Below are positions 6,533 through 12,616 of a stretch of DNA of 14,666 nucleotides, piece by piece. The notes beneath the pieces are model-generated. The model was not told where the DNA came from. It made no database searches and worked only from the letters and a program-made list of their open reading frames with translations. The stretch is from Bacteroidales bacterium. GTDB taxonomy: Bacteria > Bacteroidota > Bacteroidia > Bacteroidales > SMBSF77. The stretch covers positions 1 to 14,666 of the forward strand of contig JAIOTT010000500.1 of assembly GCA_021106655.1 (NCBI GenBank), written 5' to 3'. Position numbers and translations under genes: made by a program. Each line of letters begins with the position of its first letter. Positions within the stretch are counted from its first letter, which is position 1.

Positions 6533-7195
6533 ATGAAAAAAATCACTGTAATTTTAATTTCTTTATTACTTATATCTGGATCAATTTTTATTACCTCTTG
6601 TGAAAAAGATGATTCTTCAGCACCGGTTGTTACCTTGACAGGTGATCCAATAATCACACACATTCTCAACCAACCTTACGTTGATCTCGGTGCAACTGCA
6701 ATAGATGATGGCGAACCAATTGAGGTGATAATAGAAGTTAATGGGGTTGAAGTAAACATGGTGGGCACTTATAAAGTTATATGGACAGCTGTAGATGCTG
6801 CAGGTAATAAAGGCAGTGCCGAAAGGGAGGTTACAGTATACAATGAAGCAAATTTTCTGATTGGAAACTATAATGTACATGGAGAATCTGATTCAAATGG
6901 AGTTGTTGATGTATTTAGTTATAGTGGGATGATAATTGTTGCTGGCAATGTAAATAATCAGATATGGGAAACCAATTTTAATAATTACCAGGGTGCTGCT
7001 GTGTTTATGCAGGTAGACGGTTCAAATATAACTATCGAAAATCAAACTGTTGGAAATCCGCCAAACCAGCGAACCTTTTCCGGATATGGATATGTTGATG
7101 AAAATACCGGTGACTTTGAAATTCACTCCATGGAGATATTTACTGGTCCTCCAAGTTACACAAAACAATGTGTAGCAGCTTATATAAGGCAGTAA
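6533..7195 (+). CDS. Ig-like (DUF5011-type) lipoprotein, copy 1
   Basis: Protein of 220 residues. The N-terminus is a lipoprotein signal with lipobox ITSC at Cys23, followed by EKDDSSAP. Residues 31-104 form one Ig-like domain of the DUF5011/HYR-like kind: PVVTLTGDP, YVDLGATAIDDG, GTYKVIWTAVDAAGNKGSAEREVTV. Residues 105-220 are a second region without a name I can give; it repeats the pattern Y-x-I-WETNFNNYQGAAVFM, ITIENQTV, RTFSGYGYVDENTGDF, suggesting a small beta-rich domain. It is expected to be anchored at the outer membrane, possibly surface exposed. About 100 of the first 115 residues are identical to the protein at 7584-8237, while the C-terminal part is far less alike. Function is unknown; domains of this type often serve as spacers or binding modules in secreted proteins. 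Confidence 0.85.
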   Translation: MKKITVILISLLLISGSIFITSCEKDDSSAPVVTLTGDPIITHILNQPYVDLGATAIDDGEPIEVIIEVNGVEVNMVGTYKVIWTAVDAAGNKGSAEREVTVYNEANFLIGNYNVHGESDSNGVVDVFSYSGMIIVAGNVNNQIWETNFNNYQGAAVFMQVDGSNITIENQTVGNPPNQRTFSGYGYVDENTGDFEIHSMEIFTGPPSYTKQCVAAYIRQ

Positions 7196-7199
7196 TATT

Positions 7200-7356
7200 C
7201 ACTATTTCTTTTTTGGCATTCCTTTCCTGCAAGAAGGTTGATAATACATAACTAATGATAGAGTTATTGGCTCTGCATTAATTTACCGAATTCTTGATTA
7301 GAAATATATTGACCCCGGTGTTATAGTCAGTGATAATACGGATGAAAATATTGAAG
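7200..7356 (+). pseudogene. Remnant of an Ig-like lipoprotein gene (copy of gene 8293)
   Basis: These bases align almost continuously with about 8325-8482 inside the intact gene 8293, from the end of its signal peptide (GCATTCCTTTCCTGCAAGAA, encoding AFLSCKK) to GATGAAAATATTGAAGC. The copy is dead. The start codon and most of the signal peptide are missing, TTG has become TAA at 7249-7251, one base is lost at about 7261-7266 relative to the intact copy, and the similarity stops abruptly at a C7 run. It follows the stop of gene 6533 directly, in the same order as gene 8293 follows gene 7584, so it is the decayed second half of a duplicated block. Confidence 0.85.
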
Positions 7357-7370
7357 CCCCCCCGCTTCAA
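7351..7370. repeat. Perfect hairpin with C-rich loop at the pseudogene break
   Basis: Arms TTGAAGC (7351-7357) and GCTTCAA (7364-7370) enclose six C residues, making a C7 run. The left arm is pseudogene sequence and the right arm is foreign to it, so the structure marks the exact point at which the ancestral gene was cut. Confidence 0.7.
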
Positions 7371-7382
7371 CGACACAAACAT

Positions 7383-7457
7383 TTGTCATTCTGAGCATTA
7401 CGAAGTGGAGTAAATAATCTATCATTTGATATATCTCGCAATCGCTCGACATAACAA
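7383..7457. repeat. REP-like imperfect palindromic intergenic element
   Basis: The left end TTGTCATTCTGAGC and the right end GCTCGACATAACAA are inverted repeats (about 10 of 14 positions pair), with GAAGTGGAGTAAATAATCT inside. This resembles the GTCATTCTGAGC...GAAGAATCT elements scattered between genes of many Bacteroidetes. It sits just beyond the broken pseudogene. The copy appears degenerate, and no transposase is linked to it here. Confidence 0.55.
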
Positions 7458-7491
7458 TTTCACTTATCCTCCTGAGGTTCTTTAAGATTGA

Positions 7492-7523
7492 CTTGCTTTT
7501 TTGAAAAATATTTTTTATCTTTG
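7492..7523 (+). promoter_or_regulatory. Promoter of lipoprotein gene 7584
   Basis: CTTG (7492-7495) and TATCTTTG (7516-7523) are separated by 20 bp, fitting the Bacteroidetes -33 (TTTG) and -7 (TAnnTTTG) arrangement. Transcription would begin near 7529 and yield a leader of about 55 nt holding the palindrome at 7551-7562 and the G9 run. It is the best-formed promoter in the window. Confidence 0.6.
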
Positions 7524-7550
7524 AGGAAAAATATTGTTTATACAAAAATA

Positions 7551-7562
7551 CTTATCGATAAG
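7551..7562. promoter_or_regulatory. 12-bp perfect palindrome in the leader of gene 7584
   Basis: CTTATCGATAAG is perfectly self-complementary. It lies within the predicted leader, about 22 bp downstream of the expected transcription start and 21 bp before the ATG. It may be an operator or simply chance. Confidence 0.35.
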
Positions 7563-7572
7563 GAATAATTTA

Positions 7573-7581
7573 GGGGGGGGG
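7573..7581 (+). repeat. G9 homopolymer at the ribosome-binding position
   Basis: Nine consecutive G residues end 2 bp before the ATG at 7584, in DNA that is otherwise AT-rich. Homopolymer G tracts are prone to slipped-strand length change. Here a change would alter leader spacing and structure, not the reading frame. Confidence 0.8.
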
Positions 7582-7583
7582 AA

Positions 7584-8237
7584 ATGAAGAAATACTTTGT
7601 TGTATTAATTTCAATAATTCTTTTATCAGGATCAATTTTTATTACTTCTTGTGAAAAAGATGATTCTTCAGCACCGGTTGTTACCTTAATAGGTGATGCA
7701 AAAATCACACACGTTTTAAATGTCCCTTACGTTGACCTTGGCGCAACTGCAATAGATGATGGCGATCCAATTGAGGTGATAATAGAAGTTAATGAGGTTG
7801 AAGTAAACATGATAGGTACTTATAAAGTTATTTGGACAGCTATAGATGCTGCAGGAAATAAAGGTAGTGCAGAAAGAGAAGTGACAGTATACAATGAGGC
7901 AAATTTTTTAATCGGAAACTATAACATACATGTTACTGAAACTACCAGTGGCCTAGAATATGATTATACTGACATGGTACTTGTTGCAGGTAATGTTAAT
8001 AACCAGATATGGGTAAATAAGTTTAATAATTACATTGGTGCTTCAGTGTATATGCTAATAAGCGGAGGCACATTGACAATTCCAAGTCAGACAGTTAGCG
8101 CAGGTACTCCACTTGTTCAACGTACATTCTCAGGGACAGGTGTTGTTGATGTAAACACTGGAAATTTTGATATCCAGCCATGTGTTGAGATTGGTGCTGA
8201 AAATAAAACATCTGCAGTTAATTACGTAAAGCAATAA
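7584..8237 (+). CDS. Ig-like (DUF5011-type) lipoprotein, copy 2
   Basis: Protein of 217 residues with the same plan as the product of 6533-7195: lipoprotein signal with lipobox ITSC (Cys23), one Ig-like domain (PVVTLIGDA, YVDLGATAIDDG, GTYKVIWTAIDAAGNKG) to about residue 104, and a C-terminal region with NVNNQIW, FNNYIGASVYM, LTIPSQTV and QRTFSGTGVVD. The two proteins are nearly identical up to about residue 115 and then diverge strongly, keeping only scattered motifs. ATG 7584 was chosen because it starts the signal peptide (MKKYFVVLIS) directly after the G9 run. A good promoter lies upstream and a strong terminator follows. Function is unknown; export and outer-membrane anchoring are inferred from the signal. 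Confidence 0.85.
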   Translation: MKKYFVVLISIILLSGSIFITSCEKDDSSAPVVTLIGDAKITHVLNVPYVDLGATAIDDGDPIEVIIEVNEVEVNMIGTYKVIWTAIDAAGNKGSAEREVTVYNEANFLIGNYNIHVTETTSGLEYDYTDMVLVAGNVNNQIWVNKFNNYIGASVYMLISGGTLTIPSQTVSAGTPLVQRTFSGTGVVDVNTGNFDIQPCVEIGAENKTSAVNYVKQ

Positions 8238-8255
8238 TATTTACAAAACTTCAAT

Positions 8256-8286
8256 AAAAAGAGATACTTTTGTAGTATCTCTTTTT
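8256..8286 (+). terminator. Rho-independent terminator between lipoprotein genes
   Basis: AAAAAGAGATAC (8256-8267) and GTATCTCTTTTT (8275-8286) form a perfect 12-bp stem around a 7-nt loop, with the T-run built into the second arm. The hairpin ends 6 bp before the ATG of the next gene, so it should end most transcripts from gene 7584 and leave gene 8293 dependent on read-through or on a promoter not seen. Confidence 0.85.
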
Positions 8287-8292
8287 ATTTAT

Positions 8293-8943
8293 ATGGTAGG
8301 AAGATATTCAATATTAATAATATTTACCCTCTCTTTTTTTGCATTACACTCTTGCAAGAAGGTTGATAATACATTGCCAATGATAGAACTTATTGGCCCT
8401 GCATTAATTTACCATATTCTTAATGAAAAATATATTGACCCGGGTGTTATAGTAAGTGATGATACTGATGAAAATATTGAAGCAGCACCTGATATCAGTG
8501 TAAATGAAAATAAAACTGGCTCATATCAAGTTCTTTGGACAGTTGTTGACGAAGCTGGAAACTCAGCCCAGGTAAGTAGAACAGTTATTGTATACAATGT
8601 TGCAGACACTCTTAACGGGTATTATGATGGAGATTGTACCAAACCCTTTCCTTCAGGTAATGTTTTCGTTCTTGACAATGAGTTTATTTTTGCTGATTCA
8701 TTGCAAAATAATAAAATATGGTTCTCAACTTTCGCTGCTTACGATAGTTGTTACGTGTATATGATAGTAAGTGATTCCCTGACAATCATTCCTAAGCAAA
8801 CTGTCACAATAGTTGTTGATTCAGCTGTTGAAATTAGTTTTTATGGAGTTTGTACTGTCGGTACCAACTCATTTGATATTGTTTTTACCGAAGCAAAATT
8901 GAACGATACTTTAGAGTGCTGGACTTTTCTAGTCAAGGAATGA
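8293..8943 (+). CDS. Ig-like lipoprotein, divergent paralogue (copy 3)
   Basis: Protein of 216 residues with signal MVGRYSILIIFTLSFFALHSC (lipobox ALHSC, Cys21) and KKVDNTLP after it. The Ig-like domain at about 28-104 (PMIELIGPALI, YIDPGVIVSDD, GSYQVLWTVVDEAGNSAQ, RTVIVYN) is recognisably related to those of genes 6533 and 7584. The C-terminal half keeps the same skeleton (NKIWFSTFAAYDSCYVYM, LTIIPKQTV, ISFYGVCTV, NSFDI) with little identity. The ATG at 8293 sits 6 bp after a strong terminator hairpin. A decayed copy of this gene lies at 7200-7356. No terminator is evident downstream. Function is unknown; lipidation and outer-membrane location are inferred. Confidence 0.8.
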   Translation: MVGRYSILIIFTLSFFALHSCKKVDNTLPMIELIGPALIYHILNEKYIDPGVIVSDDTDENIEAAPDISVNENKTGSYQVLWTVVDEAGNSAQVSRTVIVYNVADTLNGYYDGDCTKPFPSGNVFVLDNEFIFADSLQNNKIWFSTFAAYDSCYVYMIVSDSLTIIPKQTVTIVVDSAVEISFYGVCTVGTNSFDIVFTEAKLNDTLECWTFLVKE

Positions 8944-8960
8944 TAGCTTTATGAAGAAGT

Positions 8961-8984
8961 GGCAGGAGCAATGGCAGGAGCAGT
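8961..8984 (+). repeat. Two tandem 12-bp units in the spacer before gene 9087
   Basis: GGCAGGAGCAAT is followed directly by GGCAGGAGCAGT. The rest of the 8944-9086 spacer is low-complexity (TTGAGATTGAGAGACTAAGAG, TGATAATATGATAATG) with no gene seen. Confidence 0.6.
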
Positions 8985-9086
8985 AAGCAGTCGACAGTTG
9001 GTAACAAATTTACAAGCTTGAGATTGAGAGACTAAGAGATAATGTGATAATATGATAATGAAAAAAATGGAATATTTGAAAAAAAC

Positions 9087-9407
9087 ATGAAGAGACTAAC
9101 ATTCATAATAATCCCCATTGCACTACTATTGCTTAGTGCATGCGATAAAGATGACAAGGATACAAATCCTCCGGTAATTACCTTAGAGGGAGTAAATCCA
9201 ACAATAGCCGGATATGGGCTTGACTATGTAGATGCAGGCGCCACAGCATATGATGAAGAAGATGGAGATATCACAGATAAGATCGTTGTTAATAATGGAG
9301 TGAATACTGCAGATACAGGCACATATTATGTAAGATATAATGTTGAGGATAATGCTGGTAACACAGCTCAAGAAGTTAGCAGAACGGTAAATGTTATATA
9401 TTTTTAG
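9087..9407 (+). CDS. Minimal lipoprotein with a single Ig-like DUF5011-type domain
   Basis: Protein of 106 residues. It begins MKRLTFIIIPIALLLLSAC with lipobox LSAC (Cys19) and an acidic DKDDKD stretch. Residues 28-104 are one canonical DUF5011-like domain: PPVITLEGVNPTI, DYVDAGATAYDEEDGDITDKI, GTYYVRYNVEDNAGNTAQ, SRTVNV. It then stops, so nothing but a lipid anchor and one domain remains. Unlike its three upstream paralogues it keeps the usual DEEDGDIT motif. Domains of this kind normally occur in strings in large secreted or surface proteins, so this is either a genuine minimal form or a remnant of a longer gene. No function is assigned. Confidence 0.8.
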   Translation: MKRLTFIIIPIALLLLSACDKDDKDTNPPVITLEGVNPTIAGYGLDYVDAGATAYDEEDGDITDKIVVNNGVNTADTGTYYVRYNVEDNAGNTAQEVSRTVNVIYF

Positions 9408-9420
9408 TGAATAGATAACT

Positions 9421-9466
9421 AATTACGAATTACAAATTACGAAATTATGGGTTGCTGTTGACTGAT
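9421..9466. repeat. Degenerate word repeats before the LTA-synthase-like gene
   Basis: ATTACGA/ATTACAA words repeat at 9422-9447. GGGTTGCTGTTGACTGAT at 9449-9466 resembles bases 2998-3015 with about three changes. The spacer holds no gene and no clear promoter was recognised. Confidence 0.5.
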
Positions 9467-9476
9467 TTTTTTACGA

Positions 9477-11399
9477 ATGTCTAAAAAAATAATCCATACA
9501 AAAAGCTTGTTCTACTTGCTTATATTGAGAATACTTACAATCTTAATATTATTCTCATTGAGCAGGATGGTGTTTTTTTTATTTAATCAGTTATATTTCT
9601 CTGATCTTTCAACTGCTGAAATTCTTTCAATCTTTTTATATGGTTTAAGATTTGATCTTTCCGTTATTTTAATAATTAATTCACCATTAATAGTCTTTTA
9701 TACTCTTCCATTCAGGTTCCGAATGAAAAAGGCTTATATGCTCACAATTAACACATTCTTTCTGATTATAAACTCTATTGCAATTGCTGTTAATTTAATA
9801 GATGTTATTTATTTTAAATTTACTTTTAAGAGAACAACAGCAGATATCCTAAACTATCTTGGTGCCGGGGATGACTTTACTGCATTAATTCCGGTCTTCA
9901 TTAAGGATTTCTGGTATATCTGTCTCATTTGGATAGCTTTGATTATTTTATTGATCTATCTGTTTAAAAAAGTAAGATTGGATTATAACGTAAAAATCAG
10001 TGATAAAATAAAATATTACATTTTTCATTCACTGATCTTTCTGATCACCATATTCTTTACAATTATTGGAATTCGAGGTGGTTTTCAACTCAGGCCATTA
10101 AGTATAATGGTTGCAGGAAAATATACTAATTCCAAAAATGTCCCTCTTGTCCTGAATACACCTTATACCTTTCTCACAACAATAAACAAATCAAATTTAT
10201 TGTTGGCTGATTATTATGATTCCAAGACACTCGAAGAAATTTACACTCCATATCATAGAGGCAGTATAGATAATGCCTATAGTAAAAAGAATATTGTTAT
10301 TATTATTATCGAAAGCCTGTCATTGGAACATATTGGATCAATAAATACTTCAATTCATGAGGGTAAATATAAGGGCTATACGCCATTTTTAGATTCATTA
10401 ATAGGCCATAGTCTTGTTTATAAAGGCTTTGCAAATGGAAAACGATCTATTGAAGGCCTTCCGGCTATCCTTTCAGGTATTCCATCACTAATGAATAATG
10501 CCTTTATTACTTCTCCATATGCAGGAAACAATATTAACAGTATTGCAAGTTTACTTAAGGAAAAATCTTATTATTCAAGTTTTTTTCACGGAGGTAATAA
10601 TGGGACAATGGGGTTTGACAACTACACCAAAATGGCTGGGTTTGATAGTTATTATGGAAGGGATGAATATAATAATGAAGAAGATTTTGATGGTAAATGG
10701 GGAATTTTTGATGAAGAGTTTTTGCAATTTACAACTAAAGAGATCAATACTTTCGAAAAACCTTTTGTCGCAACAATTTTCACATTATCATCACATCACC
10801 CCTATACTATCCCTGAAAAGCATAAAGGGAAATTTAGAAACGGAAATCTGGAAATACAAAAGTCAATTCAATACACTGATTATTCTCTTAAAAGATTTTT
10901 TAAAACTTCATCAGAATTACCATGGTTTAAAAATACCATTTTTGTAATTACAGCGGATCACACGTCGGAGGCCTATAATCCATTTTACACAGGTAATGTA
11001 GGAATGTATGCTATCCCTATTATTTTCTTCGACCCCGATTCAAATCTAAAAGGAGTAAGCCCCCTGATTGCCCAGCAAATAGATATACTGCCATCTTTAC
11101 TTGAATACATAAATTATGATGAGGACTATATTGCATTTGGCACTAGTGTTTTTGACTCCACAGCCTTGAGATTTTCAATAAATTATTTAAACAATTATTA
11201 TCAGTTAATAATGGATGAACATTTATTGCAGTTTGATGGCAAACAATCAATTGGTTTATATAATATAATTAATGACAGTCTTCTAGAAAACAACCTGCTT
11301 AATAATAAAATGCATAAAGTGGAACAGATGGAGAAATTTACCAAAGCTGTGATCCAGCAATATAATAACCGTCTGATAGAAAACAGGCTTACAAGATGA
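9477..11399 (+). CDS. LTA synthase-like membrane phosphoglycerol/phosphoethanolamine transferase (sulfatase fold)
   Basis: Protein of 640 residues in the LtaS/MdoB-like group, which move a phospholipid headgroup onto an acceptor outside the inner membrane and release diacylglycerol. Five hydrophobic segments (about 12-35, 45-78, 88-112, 138-164, 180-200) precede a periplasmic sulfatase-fold domain. Metal and catalytic positions seen by comparison with S. aureus LtaS are E279 (IIIESL), S324 (NGKRSIEGLP, in the place of the nucleophilic Thr), H440-H441 (SSHHPY) and D494-H495 (ITADHTS). A Gram-negative host has no lipoteichoic acid, so the acceptor is probably a periplasmic glucan, lipid A/LPS or another envelope glycan; the sequence does not say which. 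A diacylglycerol kinase-family gene follows after a repeat-filled spacer. ATG 9477 begins a basic n-region (MSKKIIHTKS), and no Shine-Dalgarno is seen. Confidence 0.88.
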   Translation: MSKKIIHTKSLFYLLILRILTILILFSLSRMVFFLFNQLYFSDLSTAEILSIFLYGLRFDLSVILIINSPLIVFYTLPFRFRMKKAYMLTINTFFLIINSIAIAVNLIDVIYFKFTFKRTTADILNYLGAGDDFTALIPVFIKDFWYICLIWIALIILLIYLFKKVRLDYNVKISDKIKYYIFHSLIFLITIFFTIIGIRGGFQLRPLSIMVAGKYTNSKNVPLVLNTPYTFLTTINKSNLLLADYYDSKTLEEIYTPYHRGSIDNAYSKKNIVIIIIESLSLEHIGSINTSIHEGKYKGYTPFLDSLIGHSLVYKGFANGKRSIEGLPAILSGIPSLMNNAFITSPYAGNNINSIASLLKEKSYYSSFFHGGNNGTMGFDNYTKMAGFDSYYGRDEYNNEEDFDGKWGIFDEEFLQFTTKEINTFEKPFVATIFTLSSHHPYTIPEKHKGKFRNGNLEIQKSIQYTDYSLKRFFKTSSELPWFKNTIFVITADHTSEAYNPFYTGNVGMYAIPIIFFDPDSNLKGVSPLIAQQIDILPSLLEYINYDEDYIAFGTSVFDSTALRFSINYLNNYYQLIMDEHLLQFDGKQSIGLYNIINDSLLENNLLNNKMHKVEQMEKFTKAVIQQYNNRLIENRLTR

Positions 11400-11410
11400 A
11401 ATGGAATAGT

Positions 11411-11536
11411 GTGTTAATGTGTTAATATGCTAATGTGTTAATGTGTTAATATGCTAATGTGCTAATGTGCTAATGTGCTAATGTGCTAATGTGCTAATGT
11501 GTTAATATGCTAATGTTAATGTGCTAATTTGTTAAT
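11411..11536. repeat. 8-bp-unit tandem repeat array, about 15 units
   Basis: Units GTGCTAAT, GTGTTAAT and ATGCTAAT follow one another in phase from 11411 to 11514. A shortened unit GTTAAT (11515-11520) and two more units (GTGCTAAT, TTGTTAAT) come next. Five pure GTGCTAAT units are consecutive at 11459-11498. The array fills much of the 219-bp spacer between the transferase and the lipid kinase genes. Beyond it lies a G+C-richer patch with the short inverted repeat GGCTTCGAGCC (11576-11586), which has no T-run. Length variation between strains is likely. Confidence 0.9.
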
Positions 11537-11605
11537 TTGAAAATACAGTGGCAATAGAAGTCACTTCGGGCTTCCGGCTTCGAGCCAAGATTAATTACAT
11601 AACTG

Positions 11606-11613
11606 TATATTTG
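11606..11613 (+). promoter_or_regulatory. Putative -7 element for the lipid kinase gene
   Basis: TATATTTG matches TAnnTTTG. Transcription would begin near 11619, which favours the GTG at 11634 over the TTG at 11619 as translation start. No -33 motif is evident in the patch upstream. Confidence 0.45.
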
Positions 11614-11633
11614 TATAATTGAATAATTTTATT

Positions 11634-12512
11634 GTGAAAAAAATTAAGATCTTATTTATCATAAATCCTATATCGGGAACGGGCAAACAAAAATCTGTGA
11701 AAGCACTCATAGACAAGCATATTGATCGTGATAAATTTGAATATTCGATAGTTTATACTAAGGCCGGTGGAGATGCTACCAAAATAAGTAAAGAGGCAAT
11801 TGGTGAAAATTTTAATATCATTGTTGCTGTTGGTGGAGATGGCTCGATCAATGAAATTGCCAGAAGTATTGTTAATACAAATGTCAGCCTTGGCATCATT
11901 CCAACCGGTTCAGGAAATGGACTGGCGAATCACCTACATATTCCTTTAAAGCTAATCCCTGCAATTAAAGTTATTAACAGAAATAAAACAACAAATATCG
12001 ATACTGCAAGCATAAATAAACATTTATTTGTGAGTATTGCCGGTATGGGTTTCGACGGACTTATTTCAAAGAAATATGCAAAAGTAAACAAACGAGGATT
12101 CTGGCCTTATTTCCGCCTAGTCACAGAGGAGTTCCAGAAATACAAGCCAAAAACATATAAAATCTTCATTGATGGAAAAAAAACAATAGTTGACGCATTG
12201 ATGATCAACTTTGCGAATACCGACCAATTTGGCTACAACACAAGCATTGCTCCCGAAGCAAAAATTAATGACGGAATGATAGATGTAGCTATTTTGCAAA
12301 AACCTCCATTAATTAAGATCCCTTACCTTGTACATTTATTGTATCATAAAAAAATTCATCATTCAAAGCTTATGCAGCTTATTAAAGCTAAAGAAGTTGT
12401 TGTTTTCCAGAAGAAAAAAAGAGTTGTCAATGTAGACGGCGAAGCAATTAAACTTGGTAAAAGAATCAAAGTCAGGATTAAGCCTGCATCCTTAAAGATA
12501 ATAATTCCATAA
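11634..12512 (+). CDS. Diacylglycerol kinase-family lipid kinase (DagK/YegS type)
   Basis: Protein of 292 residues in the soluble bacterial DAG kinase family, which phosphorylates diacylglycerol or related lipids with ATP at the inner face of the membrane. The signatures are NPISGTGKQ (11-19), the nucleotide-binding VAVGGDGSINEIA (GGDGS at 67-71, Ser for the usual Thr) and PTGSGNGLANHL (90-101). Later come IAGMGFDGLISKKY and the C-terminal beta-sandwich ending VNVDGEAIKLGKRIKVRIKP. The start is taken at GTG 11634 (MKKIKILFIINPISG); the frame is open to a TTG at 11619, but a -7 element at 11606-11613 leaves almost no leader for it. Standing after an LTA-synthase-like gene, it could return the diacylglycerol by-product to phosphatidic acid, as DgkB does in Gram-positives. 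That role, and whether the enzyme prefers another lipid, is inference. Confidence 0.88.
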   Translation: MKKIKILFIINPISGTGKQKSVKALIDKHIDRDKFEYSIVYTKAGGDATKISKEAIGENFNIIVAVGGDGSINEIARSIVNTNVSLGIIPTGSGNGLANHLHIPLKLIPAIKVINRNKTTNIDTASINKHLFVSIAGMGFDGLISKKYAKVNKRGFWPYFRLVTEEFQKYKPKTYKIFIDGKKTIVDALMINFANTDQFGYNTSIAPEAKINDGMIDVAILQKPPLIKIPYLVHLLYHKKIHHSKLMQLIKAKEVVVFQKKKRVVNVDGEAIKLGKRIKVRIKPASLKIIIP

Positions 12513-12616
12513 TTAATAATTAAGATAGATATAAGAAATTTCTAATTGCACTAATTCATAAATAAATCCCAATGCCCAAATTCCAATTTATTAAATAGAT
12601 TCATAAAGTCCCAAAT

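Noticed and set aside
7327..7545. 72-codon minus-strand open frame
   Set aside because: It crosses the pseudogene end, the C7 hairpin, the REP-like element and the promoter of gene 7584, and shows no protein-like features.
6533..9407. A defence or toxin system made of the lipoprotein cluster
   Set aside because: The proteins show only lipoprotein signals and Ig-like domains, with no enzymatic motif, toxin-immunity arrangement or nuclease. A paralogous surface lipoprotein family explains the data.
10498..10947. 149-codon plus-strand open frame inside the transferase gene
   Set aside because: It lies in another frame within the sulfatase domain, whose own frame carries the catalytic residues.
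11411..11536. CRISPR-like array
   Set aside because: The units are 8 bp, contiguous and without spacers, so this is a tandem repeat and not a CRISPR.
11556..11590. G+C-richer patch with GGCTTCGAGCC as a terminator or small RNA
   Set aside because: The stem is only four pairs and no T-run follows; it looks like more low-complexity spacer sequence.
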